From contig JADIYW010000004.1 in assembly GCA_016705125.1 (NCBI GenBank), forward strand, positions 62,001-126,000: a DNA stretch of 64,000 nucleotides. The letters run 5' to 3'. Shown here in pieces: positions 1 to 9,406 of the stretch. The stretch's first letter is position 1; each line of letters starts with the position of its first letter. Origin of the DNA: Bacteroidota bacterium (GTDB lineage Bacteria; Bacteroidota; Bacteroidia; Chitinophagales; JADIYW01). The translations under genes and the position numbers were made by a program. Below the pieces are notes generated by a model. That model had not been told where the DNA came from, did no database searches, and worked only from the letters and a program-made list of their open reading frames with translations.

Positions 1-1
1 A

Positions 2-982
2 ATCATTATAAAAGCTTTGCTTAAAGACCCCGAAATATTGATTTTGGATAATCCTTACTTAGGTTTGGATGAAAGTGGCGTTATGATAATGGAATTAATC
101 TTTAAAACTTTAGATTCGTTAGGAAAAACAATAATACTAAGCAATGCTGACAATTGTTATTCGCCAATATTTAAAACTAAGTGGACAATTAAAAAACAAA
201 AAATAGCTGAAAGCACAATAAGCAAAAAAAGTAATTTTTCAAAACCAGATTTCTTGTTAGAGTCTAATCATAAAAAAAATGAAAATACAGAAACCATTTT
301 TAAAATAGTAAATGGCAACATTACTTATGGCGACAAAATTATTTTTAAAAATATAAATTGGACTATAAAAACAGGTGAAAAATGGATTTTAAAAGGAAAA
401 AATGGTTCCGGAAAGTCTAGCCTTTTGGGTTTAATCTTTGCCGACCATCCTCAAGCCTACAAAAATGAAATTTATTTATTTGGCAAAAAAAGGGGTACTG
501 GCGAATCAATATGGGATATAAAAGCAAAAATTGGGTATTTAAGTCCTGAGTTGTATTTACATTTTCTAAAACCATATACCTGTTTGGAAATTGTAGCATC
601 TGGCATTAATGAATATAAGCCAATAGATAGGAATTATAGCGAAGAAGAAATTGAAAAGACAAACAAATTATTGCAATTTTTTAATTTAGAAAAAAAAGTA
701 AATTCCTCTTTTTTAAACATTTCATTTGGCGAACAAAGATTGGTTTTATTATTGCGAGCTATAATAAAACAACCAAAACTTTTAATTTTAGATGAGCCTT
801 TTCAGGGTATTGATGAAGAAAATCAAAATTTAGCTATGGATTTATTGAACGGTTATTTTCAAGAAAACAAATCTTCAAGTATGGTTTTAATTACCCATCA
901 AAACGACTTTGAATGGAAAATAATTAACCGTGAAATCGAGCTTAAAAACGGAAATATTCAATATATTGGCGAAAAAAAATAG
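2..982 (+). CDS. Two-domain ABC ATPase, 5' end cut by window edge
   Basis: The frame is open to the first base, so the gene starts outside the window. What is visible is the end of a first ABC domain (Walker B-like LILDNPYLGLDESG) followed by a complete second ABC domain with Walker A GKNGSGKSS, an unusual signature SFGEQR, Walker B LLILDEPFQGID and a switch histidine (ITHQND). Two ABC cassettes in one soluble chain with no membrane segment is the arrangement of ModF/PhrA-like proteins. The substrate and partner are not evident. The gene ends directly against the convergent gene that follows, with no gap. Confidence 0.8.
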   Translation: MIIKALLKDPEILILDNPYLGLDESGVMIMELIFKTLDSLGKTIILSNADNCYSPIFKTKWTIKKQKIAESTISKKSNFSKPDFLLESNHKKNENTETIFKIVNGNITYGDKIIFKNINWTIKTGEKWILKGKNGSGKSSLLGLIFADHPQAYKNEIYLFGKKRGTGESIWDIKAKIGYLSPELYLHFLKPYTCLEIVASGINEYKPIDRNYSEEEIEKTNKLLQFFNLEKKVNSSFLNISFGEQRLVLLLRAIIKQPKLLILDEPFQGIDEENQNLAMDLLNGYFQENKSSSMVLITHQNDFEWKIINREIELKNGNIQYIGEKK

Positions 983-1396
983 TTATTTTATAAGCATATT
1001 TATTTCTTGCTCAAATGCTATTGCCCGATTTATACTGGAAAAATCAGCCTGGATATCCGTTAAAAATTTAAACTCAAACTTCGACTCACTATCCTCCAAA
1101 TGATCGTTTGAAAAAGTAATAAGATAGAAATTAATACCATTCTCGGTATGATGAAATTGAATCTTTAAAGGTAAAGTTTCCATATCTAAATTTGAAAATG
1201 GACTTTTATCTATCAATTTCAACCATTTAATTATCCATAAAAATTCACTTTTTGCTTCCCATCCTTGATAAAATTTTGACAAATTATCATTTGTATAAAA
1301 GCGAATTTCGAATTCAAATAATTCAGTTTGTTTGTCAAATCCAATTAATTCTAGTATTAACTTTTCCTTAGCATCAATAGACGAAATTATTAGCAT
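983..1396 (-). CDS. Hypothetical protein, 137 aa
   Basis: Acidic soluble protein with no signal peptide, membrane segment or motif I recognise. Its stop codon begins immediately after the stop of the convergent ABC gene, so the two genes meet tail to tail. Its start lies about 30 bases from the divergent exporter gene, so the two probably share a short promoter region. Function unknown. Confidence 0.6.
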   Translation of the reverse strand: MLIISSIDAKEKLILELIGFDKQTELFEFEIRFYTNDNLSKFYQGWEAKSEFLWIIKWLKLIDKSPFSNLDMETLPLKIQFHHTENGINFYLITFSNDHLEDSESKFEFKFLTDIQADFSSINRAIAFEQEINMLIK

Positions 1397-1426
1397 AAAT
1401 AAAATACATTTATAAAAATATTTGAA

Positions 1427-2338
1427 TTGTTAAAAATAGAAAAAAAGAATCAATTTTTATTTGGTGTAATTATTTGCCTCATTTCTGCTATTATGTTTTC
1501 ATCAAAAGGCGTAATTGTAAAGCTTATTTTTAATGTTTCAACTATCAACTCAATTGGCGTTCTGAGTTTGAGAATGCTTTTTGCATTTCCATTTTATCTT
1601 GCAGTGGCCATTTATTTTTTAAGGAAAGAAAAAGCATTTCCCTTTAAAGGCAAACAATGGATTCAGATGTTGGCATTGGGGTTGTTGGGATATTATTGCT
1701 CTAGTTTTTTTGACATGTGGGGTTTATCTTATATTTCCGTTTTTATCGAACGGATTGTAATATTTACGTACCCTACCATAGTTTTGATCCTTTCTTTTTT
1801 CTTTTTAAAGAAAAAGATAAACACTTTTCAGGTTTTCGCGCTTGTAATAACCTATCTAGGTATTTTCATTGCATTTAAGGCAGGCAAGATGGAGCAAAAT
1901 CTATCTAATTTAAAAATAGGTGGATTACTCGTTTTTATAAGTGCATTTACCTATGCATGTTATATGGTATTTGGCACCAAAATAATACAACAAGTTGGAA
2001 GTTTAAAATTTACCTGTTATGCACTTATGGTAAGTTCATTTGGTGTTTTTGCCCATTATTTTATTGATGGAAGCCAATCTTTAATAAACGAACCAAATAT
2101 TGTTTATGCTTATGGATTTTATCTTGCAGTGATTGGCACAGTAATTCCTACATTCTTAACTGCTGAAGGCATCCGTTTGATTGGAGCTAGCAATGTGGCT
2201 ATTATAAGTAGTATTGGTCCTATTTCAACAATTGGATTGGCTTATGTTTTTTTGGGTGAAAAAATTACAGGACTAGAAATATTGGGCACTATATTCGTTG
2301 TTGGCGGTGTTTTGCTTATCAGTTTGCAAAAAAAATAA
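1427..2338 (+). CDS. EamA/DMT-superfamily transporter
   Basis: A hydrophobic 303-residue protein with about ten membrane segments in two halves, each beginning with a GG/GxxxxxxSA-type EamA helix (first half about residues 12-140, second about 160-300). The end LGEKITGLEILGTIFVVGGV is typical of the last two helices of the RhaT/EamA family. Members export metabolites or amino acids across the inner membrane; the substrate cannot be read here. The frame opens with a TTG codon; the next ATG, at about residue 23, would cut into the first helix, so TTG is preferred. Confidence 0.8.
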   Translation: MLKIEKKNQFLFGVIICLISAIMFSSKGVIVKLIFNVSTINSIGVLSLRMLFAFPFYLAVAIYFLRKEKAFPFKGKQWIQMLALGLLGYYCSSFFDMWGLSYISVFIERIVIFTYPTIVLILSFFFLKKKINTFQVFALVITYLGIFIAFKAGKMEQNLSNLKIGGLLVFISAFTYACYMVFGTKIIQQVGSLKFTCYALMVSSFGVFAHYFIDGSQSLINEPNIVYAYGFYLAVIGTVIPTFLTAEGIRLIGASNVAIISSIGPISTIGLAYVFLGEKITGLEILGTIFVVGGVLLISLQKK

Positions 2339-2573
2339 TATTTTTCAAACAAATTACATTAATTTTTAATGCAATAAATGGAAAAATTACACTTTTAGGT
2401 AACCCAATCAAATGCTTTATTATCAATAACTTACAATGGTATTTATTATTAGATATACCATATATTAGAATTAATATATTAGAATTTTCTTCAAAATAAG
2501 TGATTTTTTAGCCAATTATATTGGCGCAATTTTGAATCGTCAAACAATTTAAAACAACTAAAAATTATTTATT

Positions 2574-3041
2574 ATGAAAAAGCAAATTTTAACAAACCAA
2601 AGAAACCTAAACACCCTAACTATTAAATTAGTTCTTTGTTTTTTACTTTTTGCTGGCTTTTCAACTAATAGCTTTGCGCAGAAAACAACTGATTTAAATG
2701 TAACACTAGTAGGAACATGGATTGTTCCTATCCAGGCTTCTACTTCTCCTGTTGCTGTATTAGACAATGAATCGATTGAATCTAATAAAATTACTTGTTA
2801 TTACCAATATACTTTTAAAAGTGATGGAACATTCAAAAAAGAAGTATTCCTTTTTGGACAATTAGTAAATATTTCAGACAATTCAGAAAAATTAACTATA
2901 AAAGGAAGATGGTTTACTCAAAACAATCAAATTTTTCTAACAGAAAAAAATGGAACAACTAGTCTTACTTATGTAATCACTAAAGAAAGATTAACACTTA
3001 AAAGCAATTCTATAGAAATTGAATTATTGGCCAATAGATAA
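2574..3041 (+). CDS. Secreted lipocalin-like protein
   Basis: 155 residues with an N-terminal signal peptide (hydrophobic stretch about 18-30, cleavage near SFAQ). The body has the pattern of small Bacteroidota lipocalin-like proteins: an early GTW motif, a KGRWF-type strand and repeated beta strands (ITKERLTLKS). The ligand is unknown. It has a frame-broken paralogue at 7975-8450 sharing the GxW, NNQI[FY][IL]TE and SLTY blocks. It stands alone and is followed by a strong terminator. Confidence 0.6.
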   Translation: MKKQILTNQRNLNTLTIKLVLCFLLFAGFSTNSFAQKTTDLNVTLVGTWIVPIQASTSPVAVLDNESIESNKITCYYQYTFKSDGTFKKEVFLFGQLVNISDNSEKLTIKGRWFTQNNQIFLTEKNGTTSLTYVITKERLTLKSNSIEIELLANR

Positions 3042-3063
3042 TCCTTGTACGCTTCTTCAGACT

Positions 3064-3092
3064 GCCGGTTGTGCCCCCACAGCCGGCTTTTT
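3064..3092 (+). terminator. Rho-independent terminator of the lipocalin-like gene
   Basis: Arms GCCGGTTGTG (3064-3073) and CACAGCCGGC (3078-3087) pair over ten positions with one G-T wobble and a CCCC loop, followed by a T run. It lies 23 bases after the stop codon. Confidence 0.9.
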
Positions 3093-3147
3093 TATTTTCG
3101 CAACTCATTTATCTTTTCTAGAAGCCAATTTTTTTCTGCGATACTAT

Positions 3148-4467
3148 TTAGTTTGTTAATTTCGACCAGCAAAAAATCCATTTTTTATTTTCTCCTTTTG
3201 AAATACCCATTATCTTGAATAAGGTTTTGATGAAATTCTTATGCATTTCTATATTAATTTCAGGCAATGATTTTTCTGTATAAATATACTTTTTGAAAGC
3301 ATTTAACTGATTATATAAAATATCAAAATAGGTAGTATTCGTTTTCTGCAATTCGTAAAAAGTTTTTATCATCAAACGCTTCTGATTGATTTTATAAAAA
3401 ATATCATTCAATTTTATTTTATTCAAAATATCAAGTACTAAATAAAAATCACCCATCTCAAACTGCAATAATGCTTTATTAAATAAATAGGTTTCTTCAC
3501 TAATTTCTGGCGCCAAATATATTTTATATTGCTCCAAAAATTGTAATGCCTTTTCGAGTTTACCTAATCTAATTAAAACAGTAATATAATTCTTAAAAGA
3601 GCTCATTTTTAACAATCCATCAACGCCAATGAAAACATTAGCAGCTATCATTTCTTCAAATATTGCACCACAATGGAAATAATAATCCTTTTGCCTTCTG
3701 CTAATTTTTGAATGGTAAAATTTAAAAGAATATTTAAAATCTCACTTAGTTCCTCATCAATGATTTTTCCTTTAAAAGTATTCATTACCTCAAACAAGGG
3801 GAAAAAATCGGCCTCACTATTGCTATTTAATAACTTATTTAAGTTAAAATGGATAGTATAATAGGTGCTCTTTGGTTCCTCTAAAATTAAATTAGGTTGT
3901 AGATTTATTAAAGCTAAATTTTCCCAGCGCAATTTTTCGGCATAATAAAAATCGTGTAATTGCTTATAAACACCATCATAATTTGCGATTCTATTATTTA
4001 TTTTTAATTCGCCAGAAACAACCAATTCCTCGTATTGATATAAAAGATAATTCTTTTTAGCTCCTTCAAAACTTGTTTCTAGTAATTCTAAAATCTCGTT
4101 TCAGGCTTTCAAATATTTTAGTGAGATTTTTATTATAATAAAACCGCATTAAAATTAATTTCTCATTTAATAAATCAACTGGCGAAAGTCGTTCTATGAT
4201 AAATTGATCAACCAATTTGACTAATTCAGACATTAATTTTGAAATTTTATTTTCATTGTAAGATTCACCTTTATAAATTTTCTTAAACAGTACTTTTTTT
4301 TGAATGTCAATTTCATTAAATTTAGGATATGATTTCTCCAATAGTTGAAATAGCTTAAAACTTGCTGAATCTTTGTTTCGAAACAAGTCACCCATAAACT
4401 TTCGAAATTCAAAAATCTCATTATTTGAAAATGAAGATAAAATTTCGATAAGTTTAGAGTTCTTCAT
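3148..4467 (-). pseudogene. Frame-broken gene of unknown function (about 440 codons)
   Basis: Three minus-strand segments (4467-4066, 4025-3648, 3651-3148) read as one helical protein. After the first stop the next frame continues without a break through EGAKKNYLLYQYEELVVSG, and the second junction continues as CGAIFEEMIAANVFIGVDG. Two frameshifts, near 4080 and near 3690, therefore split one gene. The product is rich in Lys, Leu and Asn, looks like an all-helical repeat protein and has no signal peptide. I do not recognise the family. The breaks may be genuine or consensus indels. Confidence 0.65.
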
Positions 4468-4689
4468 TTACATTAAATTTTAAAGAAAAATAGAAAAAAA
4501 TATTTAAAAGAAATTAGATTCATATTGCTTATTATCAACAACTTACGCAATTTAAATTTATTCTAAAAAGCAATATAATTGTTAAATTTATAGAAAAAAA
4601 ATAAAAAAAGGTAATTCCACAACTAAAAAAATAAATAAATCTTTGTCATACAAATTATAAATAAAAGGATTCAACTTAATTTATTTAAT

Positions 4690-5884
4690 ATGTCTAAGAA
4701 ACAAACATAATCTAAAAAACAAGTAAAAGCATCCAACGAAAGTCAGATTTGATGGTGAATCGATAAAAAATACAATAATTAATAATCAAAACGAAAATGA
4801 CATAAAAGTTGAGAATATTATTCCTGAGATAGTATTTCATACCATAGACAATGATTCAATGGACAATGATATTAATCAACAATTCACACATTATAAATCT
4901 GTAGGTTTTCTAATCCATAAAAATTTTCTTACTGAATTTGAAACGCATTTTGAATTTAATGACTTACAAAATTACGAAAAAAGATACAATATATATCCCC
5001 GACGAAATGACGATCCTTTTATTGGAGAAAAATGTTTTGATTGCATCGGTTCGGGTGTGGCTATAACACAAAGGCATATACTCACACCATTACATGTAAT
5101 AAGAGCATCCATAAATAATGATATTACATTGCAAAATTTTGTATTTGTAATGGAATGCACCATTAAGGAAGTCTTTAAATAAAATTTCCAAAGACAATGT
5201 ATACGAACTAGAAAAAATCGTTTTAAAGCCCAACTTTATTAACAAAAGTGACATCAATGATATTTGTATACTAAGAACTACAAGAGAAATAAAACCTGAA
5301 AATGTTGTAAAATTAGATTTTAACGAAATTGAATTATTAGAAACTGAAAACTACTATTCATTAGGTCATCCGCTTGGATTGGCTATGAAAAACTCTTATA
5401 ATGAAAATCAATTTTTCGGTGGTTATTATGAAAATTGTTTTCGAACTTTTTTAGATGCCTATGAAAAAAATTCTGGTTCACCCGTTTTTAAACATAAAGA
5501 AGCAGGATTTGTAGGCATTGTGGTAGAAGCAGGATTTGGAGAGGACTTCATTGAAGATGAAATAAATAAGGGTTTTATGAAAAAAGCCATCTATAATTCT
5601 CGAGAAATAGGAATAGAAAATGGCACCAAAGTACTCAAAATTGGAAGAATCATTCAGCGAATTTCACAGTTAATCACAAACTCATCACATGCAGAACCGT
5701 CAGAATTAGACAATACATTATTAAACTTATTTTTAAATCCAAAATTTCTGAATTATACCGTTTTTTAAAAGCTATTACACTTTCTGAAAATGGAGTTATT
5801 GTATTTGATGCTTACATAATATCATACAAAATAAATACCAAACCAAGTACACAGGGTGATGTAATTAAAATAAAAACGCCCTAA
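4690..5884 (+). pseudogene. Trypsin-like serine protease, frame-broken; partner of the gasdermin-like gene
   Basis: The reading passes through several frames but keeps a chymotrypsin-fold protease with all three catalytic residues: His in GSGVAITQRHILTPLHVI, Asp in NDICILR and Ser in NSGSPV. Frame changes occur near 4735 (plus an early in-frame stop after ATG 4690), near 5168 and near 5750, after which a C-terminal tail runs to 5884. Intact stretches are 4859-5182 and 5379-5768. There is no signal peptide, so it would act in the cytoplasm. It lies about 100 bases upstream of a three-gene run that includes a gasdermin-like gene. Known bacterial gasdermin operons carry caspase-, subtilisin- or trypsin-like proteases that cut the pore former; that role is inferred from context. 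Confidence 0.75.
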
Positions 5885-5988
5885 TTATTCGACCTCAAGA
5901 TAATAGCCACCTTCATTTATATGAGCCAATGGGGCAATCCCCAATGTCCCATTGGTAATTTTAAAAAAAAATAAGACTTGCAAAAAAA

Positions 5989-6387
5989 ATGGATAACAAA
6001 CCAATATCAATCCAAATAATTAAGGAATTTGAATTATTAGATACTGGACAAACAAATGTAAATTGTAAAATCGAAATAAAATTCCAATCTGAAGTTGAAA
6101 TTAAAGAAACTACTCAAAAATTTATTCAGATTTGGAAAAATAAAAGTAATGAAATTACAAAAAAAATAGCTATTAAACTTCATAAACAAAATAAAAACAC
6201 ACTCGTTTATTTATTTGACCCACAGCAAAATATTCAAGAAATTTTTCCTCAAATGGATCTATACAATTGGACAGGTATTTTGGAAATAAAAAAAGAAGAT
6301 AAAATGATTTGCAAAAAACTAATTCATATTTTCAGACTTCCCTCAAATCCAATTATTCAAGGAGATAGCATTACAGATATAGAATAA
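5989..6387 (+). CDS. Hypothetical protein between protease and gasdermin-like genes, 132 aa
   Basis: Soluble, beta-rich, lysine-rich protein without a signal peptide. It lies about 100 bases after the protease remnant and 32 bases before the gasdermin-like gene, so all are likely cotranscribed. It resembles the 131-residue protein at 7248-7643 in length and in spaced features: an early IIK, then IK[IF]..., an EI.K segment and a hydrophobic strand ending LFD. This hints at a distant paralogue pair. No known domain recognised. Confidence 0.6.
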   Translation: MDNKPISIQIIKEFELLDTGQTNVNCKIEIKFQSEVEIKETTQKFIQIWKNKSNEITKKIAIKLHKQNKNTLVYLFDPQQNIQEIFPQMDLYNWTGILEIKKEDKMICKKLIHIFRLPSNPIIQGDSITDIE

Positions 6388-6419
6388 ACTTATTAATTAA
6401 CATATAAAAACAAAAAAAG

Positions 6420-7121
6420 ATGAATCTTACAAAAACATTACGAAGACAGAACTATGACCTCATAGAAGGTATAGTTAGAAACCATGCTCCATTACAACTA
6501 TGGGGTAAAAGACCATTAAATGAGGTTGAAATAGAATATGAAAAACTTGAGCATGCATTTAAAAGTGATGTTGTTTTAACAGAAATTAAAAGTCCAGTTT
6601 TGGATATAAATTATTCCAAAAAAAATGAATTTAAATTCAATATTGGATTAACTATATTAGATAAATTATTTAAATCAATGGGACTTGCTAATTTTAATTT
6701 AGATTCTAAAATTAGTTCAGGAAAATCTATTTCTATTAGCTATAGCGAAGCTGAATCTATAGAATATCCAAGAGGCGAAATAAACAATTTTTTAAGTACT
6801 GCCGACCTCCTTCACCCAAATCCATCAATGTTGAATGATCTAAATAAAAACAATATACTTATCATTACAGGGACAATTTTTGCAAAAAATCTAAATATTG
6901 AAATTGAAACTGATTTTAATATGAACTTAGAATTAGTAGCATCATTAAAATCAATGGTAGATGGAAAATTTGAATTTAATTTGGAAAATAAAACAAAACT
7001 AAAAATGATTAATAATTCAAATCTACCGATGCCAATTGCTGTAAAGGCAAGTATTATTGATTTTGATAAAGGCAGTTTTAAAGACTTAAACTTAATAACC
7101 GACAATAGAAATCTCTTTTAA
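6420..7121 (+). CDS. Bacterial gasdermin-like pore-forming protein
   Basis: 233 residues. Features that fit bacterial gasdermins as I know them are: an N-terminal LRRQNYDLIE helix followed by PLQLW; a hydrophobic GLTILDKLFKSMGLA segment (about 76-90); a SYSEAESIEYP strand followed by NNFLSTADL (about 107-130); a strand NILIITGTIF; the VDGKFEF turn (about 180); and a closing AVKASIIDFDKGSF block (about 207-220). Family members form large inner-membrane pores after a protease removes a short C-terminal inhibitory peptide. Position 3 is not Cys, and the protein has no Cys at all, so the N-terminal lipidation reported for one characterised member is not possible. The frame is intact although the protease upstream is broken. 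The call is by pattern and needs a profile search. Confidence 0.68.
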   Translation: MNLTKTLRRQNYDLIEGIVRNHAPLQLWGKRPLNEVEIEYEKLEHAFKSDVVLTEIKSPVLDINYSKKNEFKFNIGLTILDKLFKSMGLANFNLDSKISSGKSISISYSEAESIEYPRGEINNFLSTADLLHPNPSMLNDLNKNNILIITGTIFAKNLNIEIETDFNMNLELVASLKSMVDGKFEFNLENKTKLKMINNSNLPMPIAVKASIIDFDKGSFKDLNLITDNRNLF

Positions 7122-7247
7122 AATAAATAGATAAAAGATTTGAAAATAATATTAAATATTTTACATATATTCATACTTTCTATACAATATTGTATTGTCG
7201 AAATTTATTAATCCGCCTATCTTCATTTAATTATTAAAATTTAAATT

Positions 7248-7643
7248 ATGGCAAATCAATCAGCAGCTGGTTCAATTATTAAAAATTATACTGTCAACAA
7301 AAAACTAGTAAATGGCAGTCAAATTGTTGAAATTAATTTAATTTTTAATGATCCTACCTTTAAATCTAATACGTTAAAAACAAATTTAACGGATATTATA
7401 ATTCATCAGAATGGAACGGAAATAAGTAAGTCTACCTCAACTTCATTAATCAAAATCCTAAACAATTCGATTATATTGCTTTTTGATAAATTGGAAGACA
7501 ATAAGGCCAGCAAGAAAAAGCAAACTGTAAATCGTTTTTTCCAACTTTCTTTTAATACAACCAACTTAATAGAACTAGTTTTTAAAAATGAAGGTGACAA
7601 TTTCAAATTGCCTTCAACAGAAGGTGATGTGATAAAGAAATAG
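7248..7643 (+). CDS. Hypothetical protein downstream of gasdermin-like gene, 131 aa
   Basis: Soluble beta-rich protein with no signal peptide. It begins 126 bases after the gasdermin-like gene and is closed by a strong terminator, which marks the end of the cluster. It has the same size and a similar order of short motifs as the 132-residue protein upstream of the gasdermin-like gene (IIK, EI.K, ILLFD). It could be an accessory, inhibitor or sensor component; no function can be assigned. Confidence 0.6.
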   Translation: MANQSAAGSIIKNYTVNKKLVNGSQIVEINLIFNDPTFKSNTLKTNLTDIIIHQNGTEISKSTSTSLIKILNNSIILLFDKLEDNKASKKKQTVNRFFQLSFNTTNLIELVFKNEGDNFKLPSTEGDVIKK

Positions 7644-7666
7644 CAAAACGATTATTCTCTACCTAT

Positions 7667-7700
7667 AGCCTAAATTCTATTGAATTTAGGCTTTTTTTTT
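7667..7700 (+). terminator. Terminator of the protease/gasdermin cluster
   Basis: AGCCTAAATTC (7667-7677) pairs perfectly with GAATTTAGGCT (7682-7692) around TATT, followed by nine T residues. Confidence 0.93.
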
Positions 7701-7974
7701 GAAAAAAAATATCTGTAAACTAATTTATGGAAGAAATAAGTAAAAAATATTCATAATGAATGATTTAAATTACAATGCTTAACTAGAAAAAATAATGAAT
7801 TAGGTAACTTTACAAGTGACTTATATTCAATATTTTAGAATGAAATATAATTAAAATTCTTCCAAATTTAAATTTTTATCATTAGAAAAATTGACTCATT
7901 TTGTGATTTCATACCCATTTGGTTTGATGCATCTTTGAAACATCAAATTAATTAAAAAATTAAAAAATACAATT
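7701..7974. other. AT-rich intergenic stretch
   Basis: Together with the preceding terminator this makes a gap of about 330 bases between genes. I see no open frame or RNA-like structure in it, only the presumptive promoter region of the following gene. Confidence 0.5.
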
Positions 7975-8450
7975 ATGAAAGCAAATTCAATTAACTCAGT
8001 AAGACAAATTAACCCATCATTCATTAAATCCATAATTATTTTTTTTATTTTGGTTTTGCCAATTCTAAAGGGCTATTCTCAAGAAAAAATAAATATCGGA
8101 AAAATGGATGAAAAAATTATCGGAAGTTGGGTAGTACCAACAAATGGAATTGTATCACAAAATTATTCATTTGAAATGTTCAAAAATGAAAAATCAAGGT
8201 TCCCTTTTATTTTCAATACACCTTCTTGCAAAATGGCACCTTTACAAAAAGTATCATTATTCTTGGTCAATATGGAAAATTTCCAGTAGTGGTTAACAAC
8301 TTTTGCACTAAAGGCACTTGGTTTACACTAAATAATCAAATTTATATCACTGAAAATTGCAAGTTAAGTAGCTTAACCTATTCTATTTCAAAAGAGAAAT
8401 TAACCATAATTGGTTTCAACAATTCAACTGAATTTACCGCATTAAATTAA
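7975..8450 (+). pseudogene. Lipocalin-like secreted protein, one frameshift
   Basis: Two overlapping frames make one paralogue of the protein at 2574-3041. The first frame gives a signal peptide (cleavage near GYSQ) and the GSWVVP strand. The second, readable from about 8190, gives FYFQYTFLQNGTF, then KGTWF, NNQIYITE and SLTYSISKEKLTI, each matching the intact paralogue. A one-base loss or two-base gain between about 8175 and 8200, near an A run, breaks the frame. It is followed by its own terminator. Confidence 0.75.
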
Positions 8451-8470
8451 TCAAAGATTTAGTTTTTCGG

Positions 8471-8498
8471 GGTCAGCCAAAATCGGCTGGCCTTTTTT
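8471..8498 (+). terminator. Terminator of second lipocalin-like gene
   Basis: GGTCAGCC (8471-8478) pairs with GGCTGGCC (8485-8492) with one wobble, then a six-base T run. It touches the stop codon of the convergent dapA. Confidence 0.88.
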
Positions 8499-9396
8499 AT
8501 TTAACCAATCCATCTAATTCCTTACTCAATATCGCTACTCTTTGACTAATTCGCTTGCGCAAATCATAATTTACAGGCATCAATGGCAATCTTAATTCGT
8601 CTTTACAAACACCCAAATGTTCTAAAACACACTTAACACCCGCAGGATTTCCTTGCTCAAATATATAACCAATCAACTCGTCGAGTTTATACAATATTTT
8701 TCTTGCCGCAATAAAATCCCCTTCCAATCCTTTATGGATCATTGTCGAAAATAGCTTTGGAGTCGCATTTGCAATTACTGATATTACGCCATCAAATCCC
8801 AAACTTATTGAAGGCAAAGCTAATTTGTCATCACCTGACAAAAGACCAAAACCGTCTGGTTTATTTCTGCATAGTTCAATTATTTGATTCCAATCATTGG
8901 TAGCTTCTTTTATTGCAATTATATTTTTAAACTCATTAGCCAATTGAATGGTTGTAGCTGCTTTTATATTACTTGCAGTTCTGCTTGGCACATTATATAA
9001 AATAATAGGCAAATCGGTACTTGTGGCAATTACTTTATAGTGTTCATAAATACCTTCTTGAGTAGGTTTGTTATAAGATGGACTCACCGACAAAATAGCA
9101 TCTACGCCAGTAAGCTCATAAGCCTTTAGCTCCTCGGCAATTTTATAAGTATTATTTCCACCAAATCCTGCCACTACAGGCACTTTTCCATCTGCAACAC
9201 TAACGGTTGCTTTTATTAAATCTTGCTTTTCCTTTTTGGAAAGTACAACCGACTCGCCAGTAGTACCTAGTACAACTAAATAATCTACTCCATTATCAAT
9301 TACATATTGGCAAACTTTTTCAAATTCACCAAAGTTTATTTCTTTTTTTTCATTAAATGGTGTAACCAAAGCCACACCAACACCCCCAAAATTCAT
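8497..9396 (-). CDS. dapA: 4-hydroxy-tetrahydrodipicolinate synthase
   Basis: 299 residues, the usual length. It condenses pyruvate with aspartate semialdehyde, the first committed step of lysine and diaminopimelate synthesis. Visible hallmarks are the TTGES substrate loop (about 45-49), the catalytic tyrosine in LYNVPSRT and the Schiff-base lysine in AIKEAT. It is the third gene of a minus-strand run accA - small gene - dapA with short gaps, so the three are probably cotranscribed. Confidence 0.95.
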   Translation of the reverse strand: MNFGGVGVALVTPFNEKKEINFGEFEKVCQYVIDNGVDYLVVLGTTGESVVLSKKEKQDLIKATVSVADGKVPVVAGFGGNNTYKIAEELKAYELTGVDAILSVSPSYNKPTQEGIYEHYKVIATSTDLPIILYNVPSRTASNIKAATTIQLANEFKNIIAIKEATNDWNQIIELCRNKPDGFGLLSGDDKLALPSISLGFDGVISVIANATPKLFSTMIHKGLEGDFIAARKILYKLDELIGYIFEQGNPAGVKCVLEHLGVCKDELRLPLMPVNYDLRKRISQRVAILSKELDGLVK

Positions 9397-9406
9397 TTGT
9401 CTGTTT

